This document shows positions 26,722 to 35,850 of a DNA stretch of 56,061 nt, in pieces. Each line of letters opens with the position of its first letter. The stretch's first letter is position 1. The translations under genes and the position numbers were made by a program. This stretch comes from an uncultured Lachnospiraceae bacterium. GTDB taxonomy: Bacteria; Bacillota; Clostridia; Lachnospirales; Lachnospiraceae. The DNA lies in contig ONHZ01000037.1 in assembly GCA_900317755.1 (NCBI GenBank), forward strand, positions 1 through 56,061. Reading direction: 5' to 3'. The notes beneath the pieces were generated by a model. The model did not search any database. It was not told the origin of the DNA and was given only the letters and a program-made list of their open reading frames with translations.

Positions 26722-28179
26722 TCAGAACTGCTCGCCAATCAGGTAATTGTAAAGGTTCTCATACTTATTCTGGGAATTCTTCCAGGAGAAGTCCTTCTGC
26801 ATGCCGCGCTCTACCATCTTGTTCCACTCAGCCTTCTTCGTGAAATATACGAACTTGGAGTAGTTTACGATGTTCAGAAGCTCATCACCATTGTAATTCT
26901 TGAAGGAGAAGCCGTCACCTGTATGCTCATATTCATTGTAAGGCTCGACCGTATCCTTCAGACCGCCTGTCTCACGGACGATCGGAACTGTACCATATCT
27001 GAACGAAATCATCTGTGTGAGTCCACATGGTTCAAAGCGAGAAGGCATCAGGAATGCATCTGCTGCGCCATAGAGCTTTCTTGCAAGATCATCAGAATAA
27101 CAGATATTTGCAGAAACCCTGTCAGGATATTTCCATGCATAGTGGCGGAACATATTCTCATATCTGCCCTCGCCAGTACCGATGACAACAAGCTGGGTAT
27201 TCTCATCGACAATGCCCTCGATGCAGTAATTGATGAGGTCAAGTCCCTTCTGGTCTGTAAGTCTTGAAACAAGACCAATCATGTATTTGCCAGTATCGAC
27301 TGTGAGGTCCATATCCTGCTGGAGACGCTCTTTATTTACTTTCTTCAGCTTGCGGAAATTCGTGACATTATAATTCTTGTAAAGCCTCATGTCCGTATTC
27401 GGATCGTAGGAAATATAATCAATGCCGTTTACAATTCCCTGCATGTCGAAATGCCTTGAAGAAAGCAGTCCGTCAAGACCCTCGCCATAATATGGGGTCT
27501 GAATCTCCTGAGCGTAGGACTCAGAAACTGTAGTAATATAATCAGCGTAAACAAGACCGCCCTTAAGCATATTTCCGGCCTTATTGAACTCAAGCTTGTC
27601 CGGTGTAAAGAGGCTTGGATCAAGTCCTGAAAGTCCCTGAAGCGTCTTAATATCCCAGATTCCCTGGAATTTAAGATTGTGAATGGTCATGATTGACTTG
27701 ATGCCCCAGAAGAAAGGATTTGCCTGGAATTCGTTCTTCAGATATACAGGAATGAGTCCTGTCTGCCAGTCATGGCAGTGAATAATATCCGGCTTGAAGT
27801 CGATGACAGGAAGCATGGAAAGTACAGCCTTGTCAAAGAATGTGAACTTTTCCATGTCGTATCTTGTGTCTGAATATGGGTAGAAGCATTCAAAATATTC
27901 AAGATTGTCGATGAAATAATATGTAATGCCCTCATATTCATATTTCATGATTCCGACATATTTCTCGCCAATATAGGGACCGCATGCCATATTGAAATTT
28001 GTGACATATTCGAACTTGTCACGGAAGTATGGAGGTATGCAGGTATAATTCGGAAGAACCACCCTGATGTCCCAGTATTCTTTGTTGAATTCTTTTGGAA
28101 GTGCACCAACTACATCAGCAAGACCGCCAGTCTTTACAAACGGTACACATTCACTTGCGGCAAAGAGAACCTTTTTCAT
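26722..28179 (-). CDS. glgA: Glycogen synthase
   Basis: GlgA extends alpha-1,4-glucan chains using ADP-glucose. The 485-residue product has the N-terminal KTGGLADVVGALP with the substrate-binding KTGGL at 16-20, IHCHDWQTGLIP, TIHNLKFQG, and the GT-B C-terminal SRFEPCGLTQMISFRYGT with the conserved Glu. The ribosome binding site AAAGGA precedes the ATG. No other glycogen gene (glgB, glgC, glgP) is in the window, so this is an isolated copy. It follows yebC on the same strand and ends before a hairpin terminator. Confidence 0.95.
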   Translation of the reverse strand: MKKVLFAASECVPFVKTGGLADVVGALPKEFNKEYWDIRVVLPNYTCIPPYFRDKFEYVTNFNMACGPYIGEKYVGIMKYEYEGITYYFIDNLEYFECFYPYSDTRYDMEKFTFFDKAVLSMLPVIDFKPDIIHCHDWQTGLIPVYLKNEFQANPFFWGIKSIMTIHNLKFQGIWDIKTLQGLSGLDPSLFTPDKLEFNKAGNMLKGGLVYADYITTVSESYAQEIQTPYYGEGLDGLLSSRHFDMQGIVNGIDYISYDPNTDMRLYKNYNVTNFRKLKKVNKERLQQDMDLTVDTGKYMIGLVSRLTDQKGLDLINYCIEGIVDENTQLVVIGTGEGRYENMFRHYAWKYPDRVSANICYSDDLARKLYGAADAFLMPSRFEPCGLTQMISFRYGTVPIVRETGGLKDTVEPYNEYEHTGDGFSFKNYNGDELLNIVNYSKFVYFTKKAEWNKMVERGMQKDFSWKNSQNKYENLYNYLIGEQF

Positions 28180-28205
28180 GTCAGAATCCTTTCTTTAGAA
28201 AATAA

Positions 28206-28949
28206 TCACTCTTCTACATTTGAGTCATCCCAATTGTGGAAGACCTCCTGAACATCATCATCATCGTCAAGAAATTCGAGAATCCTCTGAATGTTGGCAA
28301 TATCTGTTGCGTCATCAAGTGTGACGTAATTCTGCGGAATCATCGTGACTGAAGCATCAGCCATAGGTATTTTATTCTCTTCAAATTTGTCACGGACAGC
28401 CGGGAAATCATTAGGATCAGTAATAATAATATAATCCTCATCCTCTTCCTGGAAATCCTCTGCTCCAAAATCAAGAGCAGTCATCATAAATTCATCAGGA
28501 TCCGTCTCGTAATCCTCTTTTGAAACGACAATCTGACCCTTTTCATCGAACATATAGGAAACGCAGCCTGGTGTGCCGACATTTCCATGTCCCTTTGTAA
28601 ACGCATTTCGAACATTTGCAGCAGTACGGTTCTTATTGTCGGTAAGCGTCTTTACGATAATGGCTGTACCTGCAGGACCATAGCCTTCATAGGTAACTGT
28701 AGTATAATTTACGGAATTTGCATCGCCTGCAGCCTTTTTAATACCACGCTCAATCGTGTCATTCGGCATGTTTGCAGCCTTTGCCTTAAGAACTACCTCA
28801 CGTAGCTTTGAATTGTTGTTTACATCAGGGCCGCCTTCCTTGACAGCTACTGCAATTTCACGGCCAATCATGGTGAAAACTTTGCCCTTGGCTGCGTCAT
28901 TCTTCTCTTTCTTGTGCTTAATGTTTGCGAATTTTGAATGTCCTGACAT
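28206..28949 (-). CDS. YebC/PmpR family protein
   Basis: The 247-residue product is a full-length YebC-family protein. It opens with MSGHSKFANIKHKKEKNDAA, where the family has SGHSKW-NIKH, and shows IERGIKKAAGD, YEGYGPAGTAIIV and NVRNAFTKGHGNVGTPG. Members have been described as transcription regulators and, more recently, as ribosome-associated factors that help translate proline stretches, so the exact role is open. It is co-directional with glgA, 26 bases downstream. Confidence 0.93.
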   Translation of the reverse strand: MSGHSKFANIKHKKEKNDAAKGKVFTMIGREIAVAVKEGGPDVNNNSKLREVVLKAKAANMPNDTIERGIKKAAGDANSVNYTTVTYEGYGPAGTAIIVKTLTDNKNRTAANVRNAFTKGHGNVGTPGCVSYMFDEKGQIVVSKEDYETDPDEFMMTALDFGAEDFQEEDEDYIIITDPNDFPAVRDKFEENKIPMADASVTMIPQNYVTLDDATDIANIQRILEFLDDDDDVQEVFHNWDDSNVEE

Positions 28950-29027
28950 TTCTAATAAACTTCTTTCTATTGATTTACGGCAGAAAAAATAGTTGATTTA
29001 TGCCGCATTGCTAACTTGTTTATTCTA

Positions 29028-30350
29028 TCATTCTTTAGGTTGTGTTTCAAGATTCTCTTTTGCCAGCTTCTTCTTTACGCTGATAGATGTAATGACACCG
29101 CCTTCAACATCCTTGACATGGAAAATATAATCCCCAATTTCGACATTGAACGCAGAATGATCTTTAGGAATAGAATCATGCTTCATAATAAGGTATCCAC
29201 TGATTGTCTCGATGTCCGTCTCACCGAAATCAATGCCAAACCTCTCTGAAACTTCAGAAAGCGGCGTCTTACCGCTCATCGTATAAATCTCGCTTGAAAG
29301 CTTGTTTATTGAATCCTTCTCATCATCATGTTCATCCTCGATATTACCAACAATTTCCTCAAGAATGTCCTCCATGGAAATAAGGCCGGAGGTCTGTCCA
29401 TATTCATCGATGACGATCACCATGTGCAGCTTCTTATTCTGCATGCGGGAGAAAATCGTGTTAATTCCGTGTGTCTCAGGAACAAAATCACAGTCCTGAA
29501 GAATTCCGTCAATGTCCCTGATTTTCTCATCTAAGTATTTTTCATCGGAGCCATACAAAAGAACCTCACGCATATGAAGGATGCCAATGATATTATCAAG
29601 ATCCTCCAGATAAACCGGCATTCTTGAAAACGAATTCTCATTAAAAATCTTCACTGCATCTCTTAACTTTGTCTCACCGTCCAGAGCACAGATATCATTT
29701 CTATGGACCATGATGTCCTTCGCATCCTTGTCGTCAAATTCGAAGATGTTCTGGATCATCTCTGCTTCTTTCTGAAGGAATACGCCCTTTTCCTGGCCAT
29801 TATTTACCAGAGAAATGACATCTTCCTCGGTGACATTCTTGTACTCTTCCTTGATATTTACATGGAAAATTCTGGCAAAAATCCCGGCAATAAAATCCGA
29901 AACAAAGATCAGTGGAGTGAAAATAATCTCAAAAAATCTGAAAACCGGATAAAAGGAGTAAAGCAGATTCTCATGCCTTCTCGTACCAACAAAATAAGGA
30001 ACATAGACAGAAAGCGAGAGAAAAATCAGCATCGAAGCAATGATGCATACAATACTCCACAGCACTTTATAGTCATTTTTTTCAAAAACTTTTACAAAAA
30101 AACTGCTGCAGGAATATGCTGCGAAAACTGTCATAAGAACTGACAGAAATGTATATGTTTTTATGAGGATGGAAGGATGAAGCTGGTACCAGTGCCCTCT
30201 TTTGTAAAATGCAGGTCTTTTTTCTTTATATTCGGAAAGATCGCTGTCGCTTGCAGCAGAAAATGCAGAAGTAAATATAGTGAAAAAGAATTCAAAAATT
30301 AACGAAAGTAAAAATATTAATATAAGCCATCGTTGCGCGGGTACGTCCAT
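29028..30350 (-). CDS. CNNM/CorC-type transporter-associated CBS protein
   Basis: The 440-residue product has the hemolysin C/CorC layout: an N-terminal CNNM (DUF21) membrane domain with about four hydrophobic segments in residues 1-165, then a CBS pair around 205-330 (VHRNDICALDGETKLRDAV and VIDEYGQTSGLISMEDIL), then a C-terminal CorC/HlyC domain (GTFNVEIGDYIF-like, here SAFNVEIGDYIFHVKDVEGG). Members act in magnesium or other cation export. The old hemolysin name is misleading. The ribosome binding site AAAGGACAA lies just before the ATG. It is 33 bases downstream of alr. Confidence 0.9.
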   Translation of the reverse strand: MDVPAQRWLILIFLLSLIFEFFFTIFTSAFSAASDSDLSEYKEKRPAFYKRGHWYQLHPSILIKTYTFLSVLMTVFAAYSCSSFFVKVFEKNDYKVLWSIVCIIASMLIFLSLSVYVPYFVGTRRHENLLYSFYPVFRFFEIIFTPLIFVSDFIAGIFARIFHVNIKEEYKNVTEEDVISLVNNGQEKGVFLQKEAEMIQNIFEFDDKDAKDIMVHRNDICALDGETKLRDAVKIFNENSFSRMPVYLEDLDNIIGILHMREVLLYGSDEKYLDEKIRDIDGILQDCDFVPETHGINTIFSRMQNKKLHMVIVIDEYGQTSGLISMEDILEEIVGNIEDEHDDEKDSINKLSSEIYTMSGKTPLSEVSERFGIDFGETDIETISGYLIMKHDSIPKDHSAFNVEIGDYIFHVKDVEGGVITSISVKKKLAKENLETQPKE

Positions 30351-30383
30351 ACTTGTCCTTTCATGTACAATAATATTTTTCTA

Positions 30384-31541
30384 TTATAAAGATTCCAGCG
30401 TGTCCACAAGTGTCCCGTTGAGATAATATAGCCTAGGAATTCTGTCTCCAAGCAGGCACGCAAATTCATAATTAAATCTTCCTGAAAGATCACCAAGATA
30501 CTCAAGAGTAATTTCTTCATCGCCGTCACGACCGACAAGCGTAACAAGATCGCCAACCTTGACATCATCTATGTCAGAAATATCAACCATTGTCTGATCC
30601 ATACATACACGGCCTAAAATAGGCGCTTTTTTGCCATGAATCAAAACATAGGCTTTGTTTGAAAGCGTCCTGGCATAGCCATCTCCATAGCCAATAGGAA
30701 CAGTGGCAACCTTCATAGGTCTGTCTGAAACAAAGGTTCCGCCGTAGGAAATAGATGTACCAGCAGGAATATCCTTGATAAAACATACTCTTGCAAAAAG
30801 AGATAATACCGGCTTCAGCGGGAAGCTGTGATCCACATCATGTGAAGGCCAGAGACCATAGAGCGTGATTCCGGCACGGACCATATTGAAAGAGTCCTCA
30901 GGAAATCTCAGAATTCCAGCGGAATTATCGCAGTGCTTATAATTAAAATGAAGTCCTCTGTCTTCAAGCATCTTTATCATCTGTAGGAACTTATCAAACT
31001 GCATCTTTGTAAAGGATACATCTTTTTCATCTGATTTAGCAAAGTGCGTAAATACACCGTCGCTCACAAGATGAGGAAGCTTAAAAATCTCGGCAATCTC
31101 ATCTGCAGATTCTTCGTTGACTCTGTAGCCGATTCTACCCATGCCTGTATCAATCTTTACGTGGCACTTGACATCGTGATTTAATCTTGTACCGACTTCT
31201 GAAAGCTCTTTTGCCTGATCCATAGAAATGACTGCAGGGCAGATATCATTCTTTACTAAGTCTTCATAGCTTTCTGGAAATACATAGCCTAAGATAAGGA
31301 TCATGTCCTTTATGCCTGCATTCCGAAGCTCAAGCGCCTCGTCGATCGTCGCAACTGCATAGCCTTTTACGAGGCCTTTTTCGCTCAATACCTTTGCAAT
31401 CGGAACTGCGCCATGACCATATGCATTCGTCTTTATGACAGCAAGCATATTTGTCCCGGCAGGGAGGTTCGCCTTCATTGAAGCGATGTTGAAAATCAGG
31501 TTGTCTAAATTTATTTTTGCAAAAATTCTGTTCTTATCCAT
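30384..31541 (-). CDS. alr: Alanine racemase
   Basis: Alr makes D-alanine for peptidoglycan. The 385-residue product carries the PLP lysine in AVIKTNAYGHGA (Lys37), IDTGMGRIGYR, and the second catalytic region TSISYGGTF with the Tyr that acts as base. The C-terminal beta domain shows ILGRVCMDQTMVDI. It lies downstream of nnrD, an order also seen in Bacillus relatives where a YjeF-type gene neighbours alr. A PLP enzyme here needs cofactor, while the local pdx locus is broken. Confidence 0.96.
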   Translation of the reverse strand: MDKNRIFAKINLDNLIFNIASMKANLPAGTNMLAVIKTNAYGHGAVPIAKVLSEKGLVKGYAVATIDEALELRNAGIKDMILILGYVFPESYEDLVKNDICPAVISMDQAKELSEVGTRLNHDVKCHVKIDTGMGRIGYRVNEESADEIAEIFKLPHLVSDGVFTHFAKSDEKDVSFTKMQFDKFLQMIKMLEDRGLHFNYKHCDNSAGILRFPEDSFNMVRAGITLYGLWPSHDVDHSFPLKPVLSLFARVCFIKDIPAGTSISYGGTFVSDRPMKVATVPIGYGDGYARTLSNKAYVLIHGKKAPILGRVCMDQTMVDISDIDDVKVGDLVTLVGRDGDEEITLEYLGDLSGRFNYEFACLLGDRIPRLYYLNGTLVDTLESL

Positions 31542-31585
31542 TGCTCTTATCTATCTATTAAGCTCCTACGCTTATCAAAATGTCC

Positions 31586-32443
31586 TCAAGTAATAATTTC
31601 CTTCATTGCAACTGGGATGAAATCAAGTACATCGCTTGCGAGGACGGAATACTGGGTGAGGGTCTGTCCGGCGAGGGTGCCTGCAAGACCGTGGATGTAC
31701 GGTCCAATGAGCGACGCTGTGTAAGCATCGTGGCTTTCGGCGGTGAAGCCTGCAATAAGTCCTGCGAGGCAGTCACCAGTGCCACCCTTGGAAAGGGATG
31801 AGTCACCGGTAGTGTTTCTGAAGATATTTTTTCCGTTCCTTGCAATCAAGGTCTTATGTGATTTCATCACAAGAATAATATTATATCTTTCTGTGAACTG
31901 ATTTGCAATTTCTATTTCATGTCCAATTATGTCAGAAACTGGCTTTTTTATGAGCCTGGACATTTCGCCAAGATGCGGTGTCAGGACGACATCTGTTTTC
32001 AGTTCAGAAAGAAGCTCCATATGCTTAGACAGAATATTGATTCCATCCGCATCAACGATAATCGGAACCTTGGCATAATAAAATACCTTCTGAAGGAGTC
32101 CCAGTGCTTCATCACCTGTACCGATACCAGGTCCTATCAGAATTGAATCTGCATCATTTATTGCTTTCGTAAGAGCAATACTGTCTGATGAAAGAATAAC
32201 CGCTTCCGGAAGCTTGATCTGGATAATCTCACGATTCTCTTCTGCAGTAACGATACGTACCAGCCCACATCCGGTAAGGTATGCAGCCTTTCCGGCAAAA
32301 AAGCATGCACCAGCCATCCCCTTCTGACCGGCAATGATCAGTGTCTTCCCATAAGTTCCTTTGTTCGACTCTGCCTTTCTAACAGGAAGCATTTTCTTCA
32401 CATCGTTTTTTTCAAGTTCAAATACATTCATTGATGAACCCAT
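31586..32443 (-). CDS. nnrD: ADP-dependent NAD(P)H-hydrate dehydratase
   Basis: NnrD restores damaged NAD(P)H hydrates, using ADP in most bacteria. The 285-residue protein consists only of the ribokinase-like dehydratase domain: NKGTYGKTLIIAGQKGMAGA near the start, PGIGTG, and LSKGGTGDCLAGLIAGF with the catalytic Asp. The NnrE epimerase domain that is fused in many bacteria is absent and must be encoded elsewhere if present. I keep the ATG at 32443 because AAGGGG lies six bases upstream, although the family-like sequence could also start at Met5. Its neighbours are alr and a coiled-coil gene. Confidence 0.92.
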   Translation of the reverse strand: MGSSMNVFELEKNDVKKMLPVRKAESNKGTYGKTLIIAGQKGMAGACFFAGKAAYLTGCGLVRIVTAEENREIIQIKLPEAVILSSDSIALTKAINDADSILIGPGIGTGDEALGLLQKVFYYAKVPIIVDADGINILSKHMELLSELKTDVVLTPHLGEMSRLIKKPVSDIIGHEIEIANQFTERYNIILVMKSHKTLIARNGKNIFRNTTGDSSLSKGGTGDCLAGLIAGFTAESHDAYTASLIGPYIHGLAGTLAGQTLTQYSVLASDVLDFIPVAMKEIIT

Positions 32444-32478
32444 ATTATCCCCTTAACGCATCCAAGAAAAAAACTGTA

Positions 32479-33204
32479 TCAGCCCTTTTTCGTATCAGCC
32501 TTGAAATCCTCTTTCTTCTTGTGCTCATCAATCTTTGAGCTGTCAGAAGAAATTTCCTTTACACCGCTTTTTCCAGAGTTATCATTATTTTTCTTTTCAT
32601 CATTTGCGACTTTGTTGATCAGATTTTCTGAGTCGGCCACATCAAAAAGATTCATTACATTTTTTCCAAAAATATCGTGCATATAGGAGTAAATCTCTTT
32701 ATTATTGATCTCACGATTCTGTTTTTTAATAATATTTTTCTTCAGCTCGACTCTTACATTTGTAATCCAGTCAGAAATTTCATTGATTTCTTCAGAATTT
32801 GAGCGGAGCTTTCCATAGCAGAAAACCATAGTAGCCATCATGAGCTCATTATCTTTTTCCTTTATAAGTTTAGGAATGTCTAATAGCTCATCCTCATCAG
32901 AGGCGATTTTTTCGTTGGTCTCATTAATCAGCCTGCTGTTATCGTCCATGACCTTATTATTTTTTTCGTCCATGTTTGAAACGATATTGCTCATAAGGCT
33001 CATTTTTACTTTTTTTAATTCCTTGAGCTCATTATTCAGTTTTCCCTGGCGGGCGAGAAGTTCATTTAGTTCCTCTTCAAGCTGTTTCACATCATCAGGC
33101 TTCCCTGAAATCGCAAAGAGCCTGTGCCACTTCTGGTCAAGCACCAGAACTGGAATTTTTGCTGTGCTTAAAGCTTCACGAAAAGAATTCTCATCAAGAC
33201 CCAT
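32479..33204 (-). CDS. Unknown coiled-coil protein next to rex
   Basis: I do not recognise a characterised family. The 241-residue protein starts with about 35 residues of mixed sequence containing IPVLVLDQKWHRLFAI. A heptad-rich coiled coil follows at about 38-130, then a helical block with FCYGKLRSNSEEINEISDWI, and a Lys/Glu/Ser tail. It has no signal peptide or membrane segment. Its start overlaps the rex stop by 11 bases, so the two are probably translated together. The position between rex and nnrD hints at a link to NAD(H) state, but that is inference only. Confidence 0.7.
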   Translation of the reverse strand: MGLDENSFREALSTAKIPVLVLDQKWHRLFAISGKPDDVKQLEEELNELLARQGKLNNELKELKKVKMSLMSNIVSNMDEKNNKVMDDNSRLINETNEKIASDEDELLDIPKLIKEKDNELMMATMVFCYGKLRSNSEEINEISDWITNVRVELKKNIIKKQNREINNKEIYSYMHDIFGKNVMNLFDVADSENLINKVANDEKKNNDNSGKSGVKEISSDSSKIDEHKKKEDFKADTKKG

Positions 33205-33844
33205 TTCCGCTCTCCCTCAGAACTTCTTCCCTGTGGTACGACAGCAGCATCAAACTGTCAAACAGGTGGACGTTCTCGACAACGACATCCTTCGGCACAT
33301 TTAAGTCAATATGGGTAAAATTCCAGAATGCCTTTACACCGCATTTTACTATATCATCGCAGACCTTCTGCGCATCATCTTTGGGAATCGTTAGAATTGC
33401 TATATCAACATTATGTGTCTCAAGAAATTTTGGAATCTCATCATAATGCTGTATCTTCTCACCAGAAACAGTCTGCCCAATTAATGCAGGATTTACATCA
33501 AAAAGGCCGATGATCTTAAAATTCTTCGCAGAAAATTTAATATAATTCGTAATTGCATGGCCAAGATTACCAACACCGACAAGTATCATCGTGTGGATGC
33601 TTGAAATACCAAGTATCTTGCCGATTTCATCATAGAGAAAATCGACATTGTAGCCATAGCCCTGCTGACCAAAACCGCCAAAATTGTTAAGGTCCTGGCG
33701 GATCTGTGAGGCCGTGACATGCATCATGTCAGAAAGCTCAGATGAGCTGATTCTTTCAACGCCTCTCGATTTTAATTCTTCCAGATAACGATAATATCTT
33801 GGCATCCTCCTGACAACTGCCTTTGAAATTTCCTTATCATCCAT
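33194..33844 (-). CDS. rex: Redox-sensing repressor Rex
   Basis: Rex senses the NADH/NAD+ ratio and represses fermentation and respiration genes. The 216-residue product has an N-terminal winged helix (RISSSELSDMMHVTASQIRQDL, then NNFGGFGQQGYGYNV) and a Rossmann domain with VGVGNLGHAITNY. The C-terminal swapped helix is present. A perfect palindrome precedes it at 33867-33884, but that is not the usual TTGTTAA-type Rex operator. No convincing Rex site was seen in the window, so its targets are elsewhere. Confidence 0.95.
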   Translation of the reverse strand: MDDKEISKAVVRRMPRYYRYLEELKSRGVERISSSELSDMMHVTASQIRQDLNNFGGFGQQGYGYNVDFLYDEIGKILGISSIHTMILVGVGNLGHAITNYIKFSAKNFKIIGLFDVNPALIGQTVSGEKIQHYDEIPKFLETHNVDIAILTIPKDDAQKVCDDIVKCGVKAFWNFTHIDLNVPKDVVVENVHLFDSLMLLSYHREEVLRESGNGS

Positions 33845-33866
33845 TTTCTAACTCCAAATCTTCACA

Positions 33867-33884
33867 CCGCAAAAATTTTTGCGG
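33867..33884. promoter_or_regulatory. Perfect 18-bp palindrome upstream of rex
   Basis: CCGCAAAAATTTTTGCGG is a perfect palindrome between the ABC-F stop codon and the rex start, 22 bases before the latter. It could be an operator, or the stem of a weak hairpin. No T tract follows it on the minus strand, so terminator function is doubtful. Confidence 0.4.
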
Positions 33885-33901
33885 CCTGTCCTCCATAATA
33901 A

Positions 33902-35845
33902 TTACTCTTCCGATAATACTTCCCAATCAGAGTAAAGCTGTTCAAGCTCTTCCTTTAATTTATTCTGCTCTGCCATCAGGTCATTTAACTTCTTGCTGTT
34001 CTTCTGATTTTCTGGCTTCAGGAAATCCTCATCAATCTCTGAAACTTTTCCTTCGAGCTCAGCAATCTTATCTTCAAGCGCCTTTACTTTTTTATCATGC
34101 CTTTCCTTCTCAGCCTTCAGCCTTTTCTGCTCAGCATAATCAAGCTTTGCATCAGAAACATTCTCAGAGCCTTTCGCCGCAGCAGCATCCGCAGTATCGT
34201 CTATCAGACCATTATCGCTTTCAGTGAGTTTTCTCAGTGAATCACGTTTCTCGACATAATAATCATAATTGCCATCATATTTCACGAAATGGCCATGATA
34301 TAATTCGTAGATGACGCTTGCGACACGGTTTACGAAATACCTGTCATGCGAAACGAAAAGAATCGTACCCTCATATTCGGTCAGTGCCTTCTCGAGCGCT
34401 TCCTTCGATTCCATATCAAGATGGTTCGTCGGCTCATCTAAAATCAGGAAATTCGAGTCTGCAAGCGACAGCTTCGTAAATGCGACTCTCGCCCGCTCAC
34501 CGCCTGAAAGCGATTCTATTTTCTTTTCGATTTCATCATTCTTAAAAAGAAATCCGGCAAGTGCCTTCCTGACCTCGCCTTCGGTCATCTTCGGGTACGT
34601 ATCATGAATCTCCTCGAAAATGGTCTTTGTCGAATCAAGCCTCTGCTGTGCCTGATCGTAATAGCCGATATTTACATTGACACCGAAACGTACATGTGCT
34701 TCCTGCGGCTTTGAAACATCTCCTAAAAGCTGCTTTAAGATCGTGGTCTTTCCTGTACCGTTGTCACCGATGATCGCAACTTTTTCACCACGCTTGATCT
34801 CAAAAGAGATGTCACTGTAAAGCGTTTCTCCGTCATAGGATTTTTCAAGACCAGATACAGATAATACGTCATTTCCTGACTGAAGCTCGAAACGAAACTT
34901 CGGCCGCATGATGGCTTCAGAATCCTTTTCGTCCTCGATGATTTCGGTCTTATCAAGTACCTTCTTTCGGCTCTCGGCACGCTTTATTGATTTCTCACGG
35001 TTGAACTGCTGGAGTTTCTTTATGACCTCTTCCTGATGTGCGATTTCCTTCTGCTGCTTCTCCACCTGGCGGTGAAGGGTAATCAGGTCATTTTCCCTCT
35101 GCTTTACAAATGCCGTGTAGTTTCCAGCATATAGGTGTGCATGTCTCTCAGAAAGATTCAGTACATGGTCGCATACCTTATCGAGAAAATACCTGTCATG
35201 GCAGGCAATCATGATGGCGCCCTTGTATTTCTGAAGGAAACCTTCGAGCCATTCAATTGATGAAATATCAAGGTGGTTCGTAGGCTCATCCAGTATCAGA
35301 AGATCTGGTGAACTCATAAGAATCCTGGCAAGTGAAAGCCTGGTCTTCTGTCCGCCCGACAAAGTCTTTGCATCACGTGAAAAATCATCTTCCGTAAAGC
35401 CAAGTCCGAAAAGCGTCCCATTCACTTCGCTCCTGTAAGAATTTCCACCCATTGAGTCGAAAATATGCGAGGTGCTCTCATATTTTTCCATCAGGGCAGG
35501 AATCTCATCATGTGAGACGATCGACATCTTTTCTTCCATCTCATGGAGCTCTTTTTCCATCGCGAGAATGTCTTCTCTTGCGTGAAGAACATAATCAAAA
35601 ATGGTTCCTTCCAGAACCTGGTCTACGTACTGATGAAGGAAACCAATTTGTACATCTTTTGAGATTGAGATATTCCCACCGTCGTGCTCCTGCGCACCAG
35701 TGATAATCGAAAATAATGTCGACTTTCCTGAGCCGTTCCGGCCTACAACTGCTAAGTGTTCGCCTTTGTCAATATCAAAAGTGATGTCGGATAAAACATC
35801 GACATCACCAAAACTTTTATTTAAATGTGAAACATTAAGTAGCAT
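33902..35845 (-). CDS. ABC-F family ATPase
   Basis: ABC-F proteins bind the ribosomal E site and relieve stalling; some give antibiotic resistance. The 647-residue product has two ATPase domains without membrane parts. The first Walker A is GRNGSGKST at 35-43 with LSGGQKTRLSLA. The second has GDNGTGKTT near residue 362 with LSGGERARVAFT, and both have ILDEPTNHLD. The linker is about 80 residues, and a C-terminal coiled coil (about 565-645) resembles the YdiF/Uup-like branch. I see no feature that assigns it to a resistance subgroup. It starts five bases after icd, so the pair is likely co-transcribed. Confidence 0.92.
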   Translation of the reverse strand: MLLNVSHLNKSFGDVDVLSDITFDIDKGEHLAVVGRNGSGKSTLFSIITGAQEHDGGNISISKDVQIGFLHQYVDQVLEGTIFDYVLHAREDILAMEKELHEMEEKMSIVSHDEIPALMEKYESTSHIFDSMGGNSYRSEVNGTLFGLGFTEDDFSRDAKTLSGGQKTRLSLARILMSSPDLLILDEPTNHLDISSIEWLEGFLQKYKGAIMIACHDRYFLDKVCDHVLNLSERHAHLYAGNYTAFVKQRENDLITLHRQVEKQQKEIAHQEEVIKKLQQFNREKSIKRAESRKKVLDKTEIIEDEKDSEAIMRPKFRFELQSGNDVLSVSGLEKSYDGETLYSDISFEIKRGEKVAIIGDNGTGKTTILKQLLGDVSKPQEAHVRFGVNVNIGYYDQAQQRLDSTKTIFEEIHDTYPKMTEGEVRKALAGFLFKNDEIEKKIESLSGGERARVAFTKLSLADSNFLILDEPTNHLDMESKEALEKALTEYEGTILFVSHDRYFVNRVASVIYELYHGHFVKYDGNYDYYVEKRDSLRKLTESDNGLIDDTADAAAAKGSENVSDAKLDYAEQKRLKAEKERHDKKVKALEDKIAELEGKVSEIDEDFLKPENQKNSKKLNDLMAEQNKLKEELEQLYSDWEVLSEE

Positions 35846-35850
35846 AAATA

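Noticed and set aside
26716-27267. Plus-strand open frame of 183 codons opposite glgA
   Set aside because: Antisense shadow of glgA; its composition reflects the codon structure of the real gene.
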